From NCBI GenBank assembly GCA_964538875.1, contig CAZIHO010000088.1:1-15005 (forward strand): a DNA stretch of 15,005 bases, given 5' to 3'. The DNA comes from CAZIHO01 sp964538875. GTDB lineage: Bacteria; Pseudomonadota; Gammaproteobacteria; Chromatiales; Chromatiaceae. The notes beneath the pieces are model-generated. The model was given only the letters and a program-made list of their open reading frames with translations, was not told the DNA's origin and did no database searches. Shown piece by piece: positions 5,170 through 13,569 of the stretch (positions are counted from its first letter, which is position 1; each line of letters opens with the position of its first letter). Both the position numbers and the translations under genes were made by a program.

Positions 5170-7299
5170 ATGGCCGATCCCTCCCTAGACGCCGCCCAAA
5201 TCGAAACCTTGCTGGACGACATTCTCTGGTCCCAGGGCGCCTCCAAGCGGGCCGCCGCCCTGTCCCTGGCCGGTCTACCCCGGTCCAGTCAGGACTGGGT
5301 GATCCGCTGGGTACGGGCCCTGGAACCGGACAACACCAGTTGCGCCAACCAACTGCTGACCCACGCCCGCGCCGCCCTGGAGGCCCTGGACGCCAGCGCC
5401 CTGGAAGCCTGGCTGCTGCACGCCCTGGACATCTATGACCAGGCCGGGTTGTACGCAGCAGTGGAGATTTTCCGGTACCCGGACCGCTACCAGGAACGGG
5501 CGCGCATGGCGGCGGTGGGGATCAGTCTGGACCAGGTGTCCGGGGTGGTGCAACGCCTGGTGCTGGGCCTGTCCGGCCGGCCCTTGCGGATCAGCGCCGG
5601 CGCTGAAACCCATACCGACACAGAGACCCTGTTCCTGCCGGCGGAACTGGCCCCCTTCGAGCAACGGGACGACAACTTCCGCCTGCTCAAGGTCAGCGCC
5701 GCCTATCTGTGGGCTCAGACCCGCTTCGGCACCTGGCGCCCGGAGGTCCTGGCCGCCCTGGCCAGCTTTCCGGACCCAGCCGCCGCCCTGTATCTGTTCG
5801 AGGCCCTGGAACGGCTACGACTCAGCGCCCGGATCGCCCAGGAACTGCCGGGCATCCACCGGGACATGTGCCGCCTGGAACAACTCACCCGGCAACCCCC
5901 CCTGGACCCCCACTGGACCTCCCTGGGTCAACGCCTGGCAGCGCCCAACGCCCGGGTCCAGGACTCCCTGGCTCTGCTGGATCCACTACTGGCGCAACAG
6001 GCCCAGGTGCCGGCGCCAACCTGTTTCCAGGGCCGTTTGTTTCCGGATCGGGTGGAGCCGGTGCTCCGCGCCCGGTTGGAGGATGAACGCCGGGGCCTGC
6101 GTAGCCTGCTGGTACGGCTGCGGTCTGAACTGGACAGCAAACAGCCGGCCGCCGCCCAGCCGCCCCACCGGGACGAGGCCTTCCAGATTCGCCCGGCGCC
6201 GGATCGGGACCCGGCCCACCCGGAACAACTGGAACTCTGGATCGATGATCTGCCGGTCACCCCGCCGCCGGACGTGCGCCAACTGCTCACCTCCATTTGG
6301 CTGGATCTGGGGGAAATCCCGCCGGAATATCTGGTGCCGGCCGGTGACGGCACCTATCAACCCCGCACCCAGGGCCCGGAGCCAGACGCTGGCGCGGAAG
6401 TCTGGTCCGGCACTTACCATGAACGGGGCGCCTTTTTGTATGACGAATGGGATTACCGGCGCCGCAATTACCGCAAATCCTGGTGCGTGCTGCGGGAGCT
6501 CCCCCTGGAAGCCAAGCCCGGCCAATTCGTGGCTCAAACCCTGGCCAAGTACTCCCGTCATCTGGACAGCCTGCGCAAAACCTTCGAGGCCCTGCGCGGT
6601 GAGGACAAGCGGCTGCGCAAGGAACCCCATGGCGATGAAATCGACCTGGACGCCCTGGTGGAGGCCCGCGCCGACGCCGCCCGGGGTCTGGAAATGTCGG
6701 AGCGCCTATTCAGCCGCCGGGACAAGGTGGAACGCAACATCGCCGTGCTGTTCATGGTGGACATGAGCGGCTCCACCCGGGGCTGGATCAATGACGCGGA
6801 ACGGGAGTCCCTGATTCTGCTCTGCGAAGCCCTGGAAACCCTGGGGGACCGCTACGCCATCCATGGCTTTTCCGGCATGACCCGCAAGCGTTGCGAGCTG
6901 TTCAAGATCAAGGCCTTTGACGAAGCCTATGACCGGGAAATTCAGGGCCGCATCGAGGCCATCGAACCCCGGGACTACACCCGTATGGGACCCCCGATTC
7001 GCCACCTGACCCGGCTGTTGAACCAGGTCGAAGCCAAGACCCGAGTGCTCATCACCCTGTCCGACGGCAAACCCGACGACTACAGCGACGAATACCGGGG
7101 CGACTACGGCATCGAGGACACCCGCCGGGCGCTCCTGGAAGCGCGCCGCTCCGGCATTCACCCTTTCTGCATCACGATCGACCGCCAAGCGGCCGGCTAC
7201 CTGCCCCATCTATACGGCGCCGCCAACTACACCATCGTCGACCGGGTGGAACAACTGCCGTTCAAGGTGTCGGACATTTACCGGCGCCTGACCCGTTGA
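5170..7299 (+). CDS. NorD/CbbO-family VWA domain protein
   Basis: This 709-residue protein has a long helical, Leu/Ala-rich N-terminal part (about 1-330), a linker, and a C-terminal von Willebrand A domain (about 520-705). The metal-binding MIDAS site is complete: DMSGS at 531-535, Thr604 (in DYTRMGP) and Asp632 (in TLSDGKPDDY). These motifs and the GWINDAERESLILLCEALE helix are typical of NorD and CbbO. Those proteins work with a MoxR-type AAA+ ATPase (NorQ or CbbQ) to activate nitric oxide reductase or RuBisCO. No such ATPase, norB/norC or cbbL/cbbM lies in the window, so the client is unknown. The start has no clear ribosome site but gives a sensible N-terminus, and a 152-bp spacer separates it from the divergent NUDIX gene. 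Confidence 0.85.
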   Translation: MADPSLDAAQIETLLDDILWSQGASKRAAALSLAGLPRSSQDWVIRWVRALEPDNTSCANQLLTHARAALEALDASALEAWLLHALDIYDQAGLYAAVEIFRYPDRYQERARMAAVGISLDQVSGVVQRLVLGLSGRPLRISAGAETHTDTETLFLPAELAPFEQRDDNFRLLKVSAAYLWAQTRFGTWRPEVLAALASFPDPAAALYLFEALERLRLSARIAQELPGIHRDMCRLEQLTRQPPLDPHWTSLGQRLAAPNARVQDSLALLDPLLAQQAQVPAPTCFQGRLFPDRVEPVLRARLEDERRGLRSLLVRLRSELDSKQPAAAQPPHRDEAFQIRPAPDRDPAHPEQLELWIDDLPVTPPPDVRQLLTSIWLDLGEIPPEYLVPAGDGTYQPRTQGPEPDAGAEVWSGTYHERGAFLYDEWDYRRRNYRKSWCVLRELPLEAKPGQFVAQTLAKYSRHLDSLRKTFEALRGEDKRLRKEPHGDEIDLDALVEARADAARGLEMSERLFSRRDKVERNIAVLFMVDMSGSTRGWINDAERESLILLCEALETLGDRYAIHGFSGMTRKRCELFKIKAFDEAYDREIQGRIEAIEPRDYTRMGPPIRHLTRLLNQVEAKTRVLITLSDGKPDDYSDEYRGDYGIEDTRRALLEARRSGIHPFCITIDRQAAGYLPHLYGAANYTIVDRVEQLPFKVSDIYRRLTR

Positions 7300-7403
7300 A
7301 GGTCCCAGGAACTTGGGGCTGTTGGCGTCGTCAACCAGCCGCGTGCGGCGGCGGATAAACTGACCGGTTCACCGCCAGCGGAGCCGCTTTAGGATCGCCC
7401 AAT

Positions 7404-8590
7404 ATGTTTCATCTGTTGCGCCAGCCCGGCGTGCTGGTAACCACCCTAGCGGCGGCCGGGATTCTGATGGTGACCATGGGCGTGCGTCAGTCCCTGGGAC
7501 TTTTTGTCAATCCGCTGAACAGCGCCACCGGCCTGGGGATTACCACCATCAGCCTTGCTCTGGCCATCGGTCAATTCACCTGGGGCGCCATCCAGCCCAT
7601 CGCCGGCGGCCTCGCCGATCGTCATGGCCCCCGCGCCGTATTGATCGGCGGGCTGGGGCTGATGGCCCTGGGCAGCGCCATCACCCCCTTCATGGATTCC
7701 GGGTTCGGCCTGATCCTGTCCCTCGGCCTGCTGTCCGCCATCGGGTCCGGCGCCGGCAGCTTCTCGGTGTTGATCGGCGCGGCCGCCCGGCGCTTGCCGG
7801 TGGAAAGCCAGGGCGCGGCGGCGGGCGTCATCAACGCCGGTGGCTCCTTCGGCCAATTTCTATTCGCGCCGGTCCTGCAACGCCTGATCCAGACCCTCGG
7901 CTGGATGGAAACCCTATGGGCCACCGCGCTAGTGGCGCTGGCGGCCTTGCCCCTGGTGGGAAAGCTAACCCAGCAGGCAGAAGCGCCGGTCACCCACCTG
8001 GGCCACGACCAGGGTGTGCTGCAAGCGGTCCGGGGTTCTTTCAAGGACCCCAGCTATCTACTGCTCCACGCCGGTTTCTTCACCTGCGGGTTCCACATCG
8101 CCTTTTTGGTCACGCACCTGCCCGGCGAAGTGGACCTGTGCGGCTTGCCGGCCGCCGTGGCCGGATGGTCCCTGGCCATCATCGGTCTCGCCAATATTTT
8201 TGGCAGTCTGTTTGCCGGTGCCTGGGTATCCAGGTATCGCAGCAAATACGTATTGGCGCTCATGTACGGCTCCCGGGCGCTGCTGATTGGCTGGTACCTG
8301 CTGATGCCGCGAACCGAGCTGATCTATTACCTGTTCGCGGTGGGCCTGGGCTTCACCTGGCTGGCCACCGTGCCACCCACCGCCGCCATCGTCCGCAAAC
8401 TATTCGGAACCCGCTATCTGGCCACCCTGTTCGGCATGACTCTGTTTTCCCACCAACTCGGCGGATTCTTCGGCGCCTATCTGGGCGGCCTGGCCATCAC
8501 CCGGTTCGGCGACTACGGCTGGATGTGGTACGCGGACATGACCCTGGCCGCCCTAGCCGCCCTGGTCAATCTGCCGATCCGGGAGGCGCC
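7404..8590 (+). CDS. MFS transporter, 3' end lost in assembly gap
   Basis: About 396 residues are visible with the alternating hydrophobic segments of a 12-helix major facilitator. The signature loop between TM2 and TM3 (GGLADRHGPRAVLIGG) is present, as are the MGVRQSLGLFVNPL opening and a central hydrophilic loop near LGHDQGVLQAVRGSFKDP. It looks like the branch holding monocarboxylate/oxalate-type permeases, but substrate cannot be assigned. The frame reaches the Ns still open. Since members are about 400-420 residues, only the C-terminal tail is probably missing. A frame read through the Ns into 8691-8824 is not trustworthy. A weak AGGA precedes the ATG. Confidence 0.85.
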
Positions 8591-8690
8591 NNNNNNNNNN
8601 NNNNNNNNNNNNNNNNNNNNNNNNNNNNNNNNNNNNNNNNNNNNNNNNNNNNNNNNNNNNNNNNNNNNNNNNNNNNNNNNNNNNNNNNNN
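8591..8690. other. Assembly gap of 100 Ns
   Basis: Exactly 100 unknown bases, the conventional placeholder for a scaffold gap of unknown length. It removes the MFS stop codon and any sequence between that gene and the SulP gene. The true distance may differ from 100 bp, and a repeat or insertion sequence could be hidden here. Confidence 0.98.
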
Positions 8691-8918
8691 GGCGAGATTG
8701 CCCGCATTGTTTGCCCAATCCCCACCAGGTTCGCGAGGGCGTTGTTACGCCGGGTCGCTAGCCGTTGCCATCTACTAGGTACAGTTGTTCGCGGAGCAGA
8801 TGTTAAGCGGCGCATGGTCAAATGACGTGGCGGCTTGACCGGCTTCTACCATCAACCGGATACTGCGCGCACCCGGCTGGACTGCCCAGTCTCCCCTACT
8901 CGAAATCGGGACCCGCCC
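8691..8918. other. Unassigned sequence after the gap
   Basis: This 228-bp stretch holds no frame I would call a gene. The plus-strand frame that runs out of the Ns ends at 8825 and encodes an Arg-rich, protein-unlike sequence. The minus-strand frame beginning at 8821 is similarly unconvincing. Its composition is less GC-rich in places than the flanking genes. It should contain the SulP promoter if that gene is transcribed separately. Confidence 0.4.
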
Positions 8919-10691
8919 ATGCCATCCAGGTCAGCTGTCTTCTCTGCCGGTTCCCTGCTGCGCCGCTGGTTCCCCATCCTCGCCTGGTTACCCGCTTACC
9001 AGCGGACCTGGTTGCGGGACGATGTCATCGCCGGCCTAGCGTTAACCGCCTTGCTGGTGCCCCAGGGCATGGCCTACGCCCAGTTGGCGGGGTTACCGCC
9101 CATCACCGGCCTGTACACCAGCGTGATGTGCTTGATCGCTTATGCGCTGACGGGGCCGTCGCGGGTGTTGGTGCTGGGTCCCGATTCGTCGCTAGGGCCC
9201 ATGATTGCGGCGACCCTGTTGCCGCTGCTGGCGGCTGGTGGCGATCCGGGTCGCGCCGTCATCCTCGCGGCCATGCTTTCGATCCTGGTCGGACTGTTGA
9301 TGATCGCCGCCGGCGCCGCCAAGCTGGGGTTTATTGCCGATTTGCTGTCCAAACCGACCCAAATCGGTTACATGAACGGGCTGGCCCTCACCATCCTGGT
9401 GGGCCAGGTACGCAAATTGTTAGGCTTCTCCGTGGAAGCGGACGGGCTGATCGGCGAAGTGCTGGCCACCCTAGACAAAATCCTAGACGGCGCCACCAAC
9501 CCGGCGACCTTGGCGGTGGGTGCGGCGTCACTGGCGATTGTCCTGCTGATGCAGCGGGTTCTGCCCCGGATTCCGGCGGTGCTGGTGGCGGTGGTGGCCG
9601 CCACGGCCGCGTCGTCCCTGTTGGATTTACCCGCTTATGGCGTGAAGGTGGTGGGTTCCCTGCCCCAGGGTTTTCCGCCGTTTAGCTTGCCCCTGATTTC
9701 GGTGGAAGACCTGAGCCTATTGGTCGCCGGTGCCCTCGGCATCACCCTGGTCGCGTTGGCGGACACCATATCCACGGCGTCCGCCTACGCCCGGCGGGCG
9801 GGGGTTGACTTTGACGGCAACCAGGAGATGATCGGGATCGGATTCGCCAACCTCTTGTCGGGCCTATTCCAGGGCTTTGCGGTAAGCACCAGTGGCTCGC
9901 GAACGGCAGTCGCCTTCAAGGCGGGAGCCCGTACCCAGGTGACCGGTCTAGTGGGCGCCGCCGCCATCCTGGCGCTGCTGGTACTGACGCCGAACCTGCT
10001 CGCCGCCTTGCCGATCCCGACGCTGGCGGCGATTGTAGTCGCTGCGGCTTTTTCGCTGGCCGAAATAGGCGGCGCCAAAAGGTTGTGGGCGCAACGCAAA
10101 ACCGAGTTCTGGCTGTCCATAGCCGCCACCGCCGCAGTGGCCGTACTGGGTGTGTTGCCAGGCATCGGTGTCGCCGTGGGGCTATCGATACTCAACGTGT
10201 TCCGCCGCGCCTGGTGGCCGTATCAGGCGCTGCTCGGTCGTACCCCCGGTGTTCCTGGCTATTACGACACCTCCCAGCATCCGACCGCCCGATCCATGCC
10301 CGGACTGGTTATTTTCCGTTTCGATGCTCCCCTGTTCTTTGCCAATGCGCGCACCTTCGCCGAGCAGGTGGAGCGCATCGCCAATACGGAGCCACGCCCC
10401 AACTGGATCCTCATTGCAGCCGAACCGATTTCCGACATCGATACCACGGCGGCGGACATGATCGAAGAACTGATCGGCGATCTCGAAGCGCGCAGCATCC
10501 GCTTGGTATTCGCCGAACTGAAGGAACCGGTAGGGGCCAAGCTGGCCCGGTACGAGTTGTCCGGGATCACCAACAAGCTGGTCAACTACCCGACCATGAA
10601 CAAGGCCTGGAAAGACTACCAGGAAGCGTTTGGAATGCCTTGGGGGGACCCGGCTGCTCCCGATTCTGGGCGGGAAAATGACCGGGCTTAG
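8919..10691 (+). CDS. SulP family inorganic anion permease with STAS domain
   Basis: This 590-residue inner-membrane protein has the SulP signature at about 47-69 (VPQGMAYAQLAGLPPITGLY), followed by GPDSSLGPMIA and about a dozen hydrophobic helices to residue ~440. The later conserved DTISTASAYARR and FQGFAVSTSGSRTAV segments fit the family. A cytoplasmic STAS domain occupies about 461-565 and contains DTTAADMIEELIGDL, the region equivalent to the anti-sigma-antagonist phosphorylation loop. The family moves sulfate, bicarbonate, dicarboxylates or other anions; substrate is not decided here. I start at 8919, after an upstream in-frame ATG at 8835, because RSAVFSAGSLLRRWFPILAWL is the usual kind of N-terminus. 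The ribosome site is weak (GGGA). No carbonic anhydrase gene is adjacent to suggest bicarbonate. Confidence 0.9.
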   Translation: MPSRSAVFSAGSLLRRWFPILAWLPAYQRTWLRDDVIAGLALTALLVPQGMAYAQLAGLPPITGLYTSVMCLIAYALTGPSRVLVLGPDSSLGPMIAATLLPLLAAGGDPGRAVILAAMLSILVGLLMIAAGAAKLGFIADLLSKPTQIGYMNGLALTILVGQVRKLLGFSVEADGLIGEVLATLDKILDGATNPATLAVGAASLAIVLLMQRVLPRIPAVLVAVVAATAASSLLDLPAYGVKVVGSLPQGFPPFSLPLISVEDLSLLVAGALGITLVALADTISTASAYARRAGVDFDGNQEMIGIGFANLLSGLFQGFAVSTSGSRTAVAFKAGARTQVTGLVGAAAILALLVLTPNLLAALPIPTLAAIVVAAAFSLAEIGGAKRLWAQRKTEFWLSIAATAAVAVLGVLPGIGVAVGLSILNVFRRAWWPYQALLGRTPGVPGYYDTSQHPTARSMPGLVIFRFDAPLFFANARTFAEQVERIANTEPRPNWILIAAEPISDIDTTAADMIEELIGDLEARSIRLVFAELKEPVGAKLARYELSGITNKLVNYPTMNKAWKDYQEAFGMPWGDPAAPDSGRENDRA

Positions 10692-10820
10692 GTCCGCAGT
10701 ATTGGGTGCCCTGGTCCATGCGCAGCGCCAGCCCGCGACCGGCATCGGCGCCGGGTGGTGCCGAACTCGTGGGTGTCCCTCCACCCGGCTTTTCCCCCTA
10801 TCCCGGAGGCTTTGCAGCCC

Positions 10821-11255
10821 ATGACCACTTCCCAGGGTTGGTTGTTTTGGGCCATTCTTTCTGCGCTGTTCGCGGCTCTCACGGCCATTTTTGCCAAGAT
10901 CGGCATTCGCAACGTGGATTCGGATTTGGCGACCCTGATCCGCACGGTCATCATTCTGTTCGTGCTGGGGGGCTTTGTCTGGTACGCGGGCAAGTGGAGC
11001 AACCCGTTCGATCTTTCCTCCGAGACCTGGCTATTTCTCAGCCTTTCTGCCCTGGCCACCGGCGCGTCCTGGGTTTGTTATTTTCGGGCGCTGCAATTGG
11101 GGGAAGCGTCCAAGGTCGCCCCGGTGGACAAATTCAGCCTGGTCCTGGTGGCGATTTTCGCGGTGGTGTTTCTGGGTGAAAGGCCCTCCTTGCGGGAGTG
11201 GGCGGGCATCGGATTGATCGCCAGCGGCGTGTTGTTGCTGGCGTTAAAACGCTAA
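10821..11255 (+). CDS. Half-size EamA family transporter
   Basis: The protein has 144 residues and a single EamA repeat with about five hydrophobic helices: 7-27, 40-57, 69-88, 103-121 and 126-141. Characteristic features are the opening ALFAALTAIFAKIGI and the closing pattern SKVAPVDKFSLVLVAIFAVVFLGERPS followed by GIGLIASGVLL. Most EamA exporters have two fused repeats (~290 residues), so a one-repeat protein must work as a dimer, as in small multidrug-resistance-like transporters. The ATG at 10821 is preferred to an in-frame one at 10755; GGAGG lies 12 bases upstream, rather far. It is 129 bp downstream of the SulP gene, perhaps separately transcribed. Substrate is unknown. Confidence 0.85.
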   Translation: MTTSQGWLFWAILSALFAALTAIFAKIGIRNVDSDLATLIRTVIILFVLGGFVWYAGKWSNPFDLSSETWLFLSLSALATGASWVCYFRALQLGEASKVAPVDKFSLVLVAIFAVVFLGERPSLREWAGIGLIASGVLLLALKR

Positions 11256-11266
11256 CCAGGCCCGAG

Positions 11267-11280
11267 CCGCCGCCCGGCGG
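11267..11280. terminator. Small hairpin between convergent eamA-like and gltL genes
   Basis: CCGCC (11267-11271) and GGCGG (11276-11280) form a 5-bp GC stem with a GCCC loop in the 67-bp gap between two convergent genes. There is no T-run. Position favours a shared transcription end, but the stem is short. Confidence 0.35.
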
Positions 11281-11322
11281 TCTAGAAGCCCTTGCCACGT
11301 CGGGCCGCCGTGCGCTGTACCC

Positions 11323-12057
11323 CTAGTGCTGGAGAATCTTGGACAGAAACTCCTTGGCGCGGGGCGAGCGGGCGTCCGCGTTGCCAAAAAACTCCTGCTT
11401 GGGGCAGTCCTCCACGATCCGGCCCTGGTCCATGAAGATCACCCGATGGCTCACTTTTCGGGCGAAGCCCATCTCGTGGGTGACGCACATCATGGTCATG
11501 CCCTCGGTGGCCAGTTGCACCATTACGTCCAGCACCTCCCCTACCATTTCCGGGTCCAGGGCGCTGGTGGGCTCGTCGAACAGCATCACGATAGGGTCCA
11601 TGCTGAGCGCTCTAGCGATGGCCACCCGCTGTTGCTGACCGCCGGACAACTGGCCGGGGTACTTGTCCCGATACGCGCTCATGCCGACTCGTTCCAGCAT
11701 TTTCAGCCCCCGGGCGGCAGCCTCGTCCTTGGAGCGGCCCAACACCTTGACTTGGGCGATGTTGAGGTTCTCGGTCACGCTCAAATGGGGAAATAGCTCG
11801 AAGTGCTGAAACACCATGCCGACCCGGCTGCGCAGCTTGGGCAGGTTGGTGTTGGGGTCGGACACGCTGACCCCGTCCACGATGATATCCCCCTCCTGGA
11901 AAGGTTCCAGGGCGTTGACGGTCTTGATGAGGGTGGACTTGCCGGACCCGGACGGTCCGCACACCACCACCACCTCCCCCTTTTCGATGCGGGTCGTACA
12001 ATCCGTCAGCACCTGGAACTGGCCATACCATTTACTGACGTGGTTGATTTCGATCAT
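11323..12057 (-). CDS. gltL: Glutamate/aspartate-type ABC transporter ATPase
   Basis: This 244-residue cytoplasmic ATPase powers the importer encoded by the three genes upstream. Walker A is GPSGSGKS at 34-41, the Q-loop glutamine is at 84 (VFQHFELFPH), the signature LSGGQ at 137-141, Walker B VMLFDEP at 157-163 and the switch histidine at 194. The FELFPH, SALDPEMV and THEMGFAR segments are those of the polar amino acid uptake (PAAT) family. It is the last gene of the operon, 30 bp after gltK, with GGGAG 7 bases before its ATG. Length is typical for the family. The symbol follows operon order and similarity to the E. coli gltIJKL set; the exact amino acid is inferred from the binding protein. 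Confidence 0.92.
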   Translation of the reverse strand: MIEINHVSKWYGQFQVLTDCTTRIEKGEVVVVCGPSGSGKSTLIKTVNALEPFQEGDIIVDGVSVSDPNTNLPKLRSRVGMVFQHFELFPHLSVTENLNIAQVKVLGRSKDEAAARGLKMLERVGMSAYRDKYPGQLSGGQQQRVAIARALSMDPIVMLFDEPTSALDPEMVGEVLDVMVQLATEGMTMMCVTHEMGFARKVSHRVIFMDQGRIVEDCPKQEFFGNADARSPRAKEFLSKILQH

Positions 12058-12087
12058 GGGCTGTCTCCCGGTCCAGCGCGGGGACCG

Positions 12088-12753
12088 CTAGCGAACAATG
12101 GCGATCTTGGCTTGCAACCGCTTCACCAGCAGGGACAGGCTGAAGCAGATGACAAAGTACACCCCGGCCGCGACCAGATAGGTCTCCACCGGCCGGTTGA
12201 AGTTGCGGCCGGTCACCTCGAAGCCCTTGAGCAGGTCGTAGGCGCCGATGGCATACACCAGGCTGGTATCCTGGAACAGCACGATGGTCTGGGTCAGCAA
12301 CACCGGCAACATATTGCGAAACGCCTGGGGCAGCACCACCAGTTGCATGGTCTGCCGGTAGCTCATCCCCACCGCGTAGCCGGCGTGCACCTGGCCCTGG
12401 GGCACACTCTGAATACCGGCCCGCATGATTTCCGCGTAATAGGCGGCCTCGAACAGGGTAAAGGTAATGATGGCCGACCATTCGGCCCCCATGGGCCGGC
12501 CGGTCAACAGAGGGATCAGCAGGAAGAACCAGAGGATCACCATCACGCCGGGAATGCTACGCATGAGGTTGACGTAAACCGCCGCCGGCAGCGCCAGCCA
12601 AGAGCGACCGGACAGGCGCATGAGGGCCAACAAAGTGCCGATCAGAATGCCGCCGGTCATGGCGATCAGGGTCAGTTGCAGGGTGAAGATCAGGCCCTTC
12701 AGGACAAAGCTGGACAGGACGCCCCAGGTAAGAAAGGAGAAATCTAGGGTCAT
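12088..12753 (-). CDS. gltK: Glutamate/aspartate-type ABC permease, second subunit
   Basis: This 221-residue inner-membrane permease has about five helices and the ATPase-docking EAA loop in the C-terminal half (EAAYYAEIMRAGIQSVPQGQ, then GMSYRQTMQLVVLPQA). MRSIPGVMVILWFF is the family-specific segment after TM2. I start at 12753 because the MTLDFSFLTWGVL N-terminus fits the family and its ATG overlaps the gltJ stop by 4 bp (ATGA), indicating translational coupling. The longer open frame reaching 12969 is read within gltJ and is not real. The two permeases should form the heterodimeric channel with GltL. Confidence 0.9.
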   Translation of the reverse strand: MTLDFSFLTWGVLSSFVLKGLIFTLQLTLIAMTGGILIGTLLALMRLSGRSWLALPAAVYVNLMRSIPGVMVILWFFLLIPLLTGRPMGAEWSAIITFTLFEAAYYAEIMRAGIQSVPQGQVHAGYAVGMSYRQTMQLVVLPQAFRNMLPVLLTQTIVLFQDTSLVYAIGAYDLLKGFEVTGRNFNRPVETYLVAAGVYFVICFSLSLLVKRLQAKIAIVR

Positions 12754-13493
12754 CGCCCGCCCCCCGCCATCCCCGGCACCCGGGCCAACCGCTCCACCAA
12801 CTGGGCCAACTGGTTGATGGCGAACGCGGAACCGAAGTACAGGCCGGTCACCGCCAGGTAGATCTCGATGCCCCGCGCCGTTTCCTCTTGGGCCTGCATG
12901 GCGAACAGGGTCAACTCGGTCACGCTCACCGCGAACGCCACCGCCGAGTTTTTCACGATGTTCATACATTCGCTGGTCAGGGGCGGAATGATGATGCGGA
13001 ACGCCACGGGCAGCAGTACGTAGCGATAGGTCTGGGCCAGGGTGAGACCCAATGCTAAGCCCGCGTGGCGCTGCCCGGTCGGCAGACTTTGAATTCCGGC
13101 CCGCACCTGCTCGCTAATCCGGGCGCTGGTAAAGAAGCCCAGGGCCAACACCACCAGCAGAAAACTCGAAAACTCCTTGAGCACCGGCACCAGCGCCGGT
13201 ACCACGTGGTACCAAATAAAGACCTGCACCAGCAGGGGGATGTTGCGGAATAGTTCAGTCCAGGCGTTGCCCAGCAACACCAGCAGCCGGTTCGGCGTAG
13301 TGCGCAGAATGCCCACCAGGGACCCGGCCGTCAGCGCCAATAGCAAGGCGAATAGGGACACCGCCAGGGTCCAGCCCCAGGCGGACAGCATCCATTGCAG
13401 ATAGGTGATGTCCCCACCCTCACCGAAGCAATGGGGCACCAACTCGCTGCTGACCGTATCCCGGCAGAATACCTGCCAATCCCAATCGGCCAA
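12750..13493 (-). CDS. gltJ: Glutamate/aspartate-type ABC permease, first subunit
   Basis: This 247-residue inner-membrane permease is related to gltK. Key segments are NAWTELFRNIPLLVQVFIWY after the second helix and the EAA-type loop ISEQVRAGIQSLPTGQRHAG followed by GLTLAQTYRYVLLPVAFR. The LRTTPNRLLVLLG, ELFRN and IPPLTSECMNIVKNSA blocks match GltJ well. The start is TTG at 13493: no ATG fits, an AGGAGG site sits about 6 bases before it, and the N-terminus DWDWQVF resembles that of E. coli GltJ. It follows gltI by 76 bp and overlaps gltK by 4 bp. Confidence 0.9.
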   Translation of the reverse strand: MADWDWQVFCRDTVSSELVPHCFGEGGDITYLQWMLSAWGWTLAVSLFALLLALTAGSLVGILRTTPNRLLVLLGNAWTELFRNIPLLVQVFIWYHVVPALVPVLKEFSSFLLVVLALGFFTSARISEQVRAGIQSLPTGQRHAGLALGLTLAQTYRYVLLPVAFRIIIPPLTSECMNIVKNSAVAFAVSVTELTLFAMQAQEETARGIEIYLAVTGLYFGSAFAINQLAQLVERLARVPGMAGGGR

Positions 13494-13525
13494 GGTCCCC
13501 TCCTGGTTTGCTTAATCTTTGTTTT

Positions 13526-13564
13526 CGCCTGGGCAACGCGGACGCGGGCCTCCGGTGCAAGGCG
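13526..13564 (-). other. Possible stem-loop between gltI and gltJ
   Basis: In the gltI-gltJ gap CGCCT (13526-13530) can pair with AGGCG (13560-13564), with a further 3-bp inner match. In the transcript this would lie just after the gltI stop. Stem-loops after the binding-protein gene often protect the 3' end and let that protein outnumber the permease. The pairing is short, so this is only suggestive. Confidence 0.25.
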
Positions 13565-13569
13565 GCGGA

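Noticed and set aside
5435..6766. 443-residue open frame inside the NorD-like gene
   Set aside because: Trp/Arg/Pro/Cys-rich composition typical of a GC-rich shadow frame, and the other frame has the MIDAS motifs.
8802..8808. GTTAAGC resembling the end of an integron attC site
   Set aside because: No matching partner core site was found at a suitable distance, and there is no integrase or cassette structure nearby.
8591..8825. MFS reading frame continued through the Ns to a stop at 8823-8825
   Set aside because: The gap length is a placeholder, so the frame cannot be carried over, and the residues after it do not look like an MFS tail.
11803..12747. 314-residue open frame opposite gltL and gltK
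   Set aside because: Composition is His/Gln/Gly-rich without any domain, and the opposite strand encodes conserved ABC transporter proteins.
12754..12969. N-terminal extension of gltK up to 12969
   Set aside because: It is read out of frame within gltJ and is Gly/Arg-rich. The ATG at 12753 overlapping the gltJ stop gives the normal permease N-terminus.
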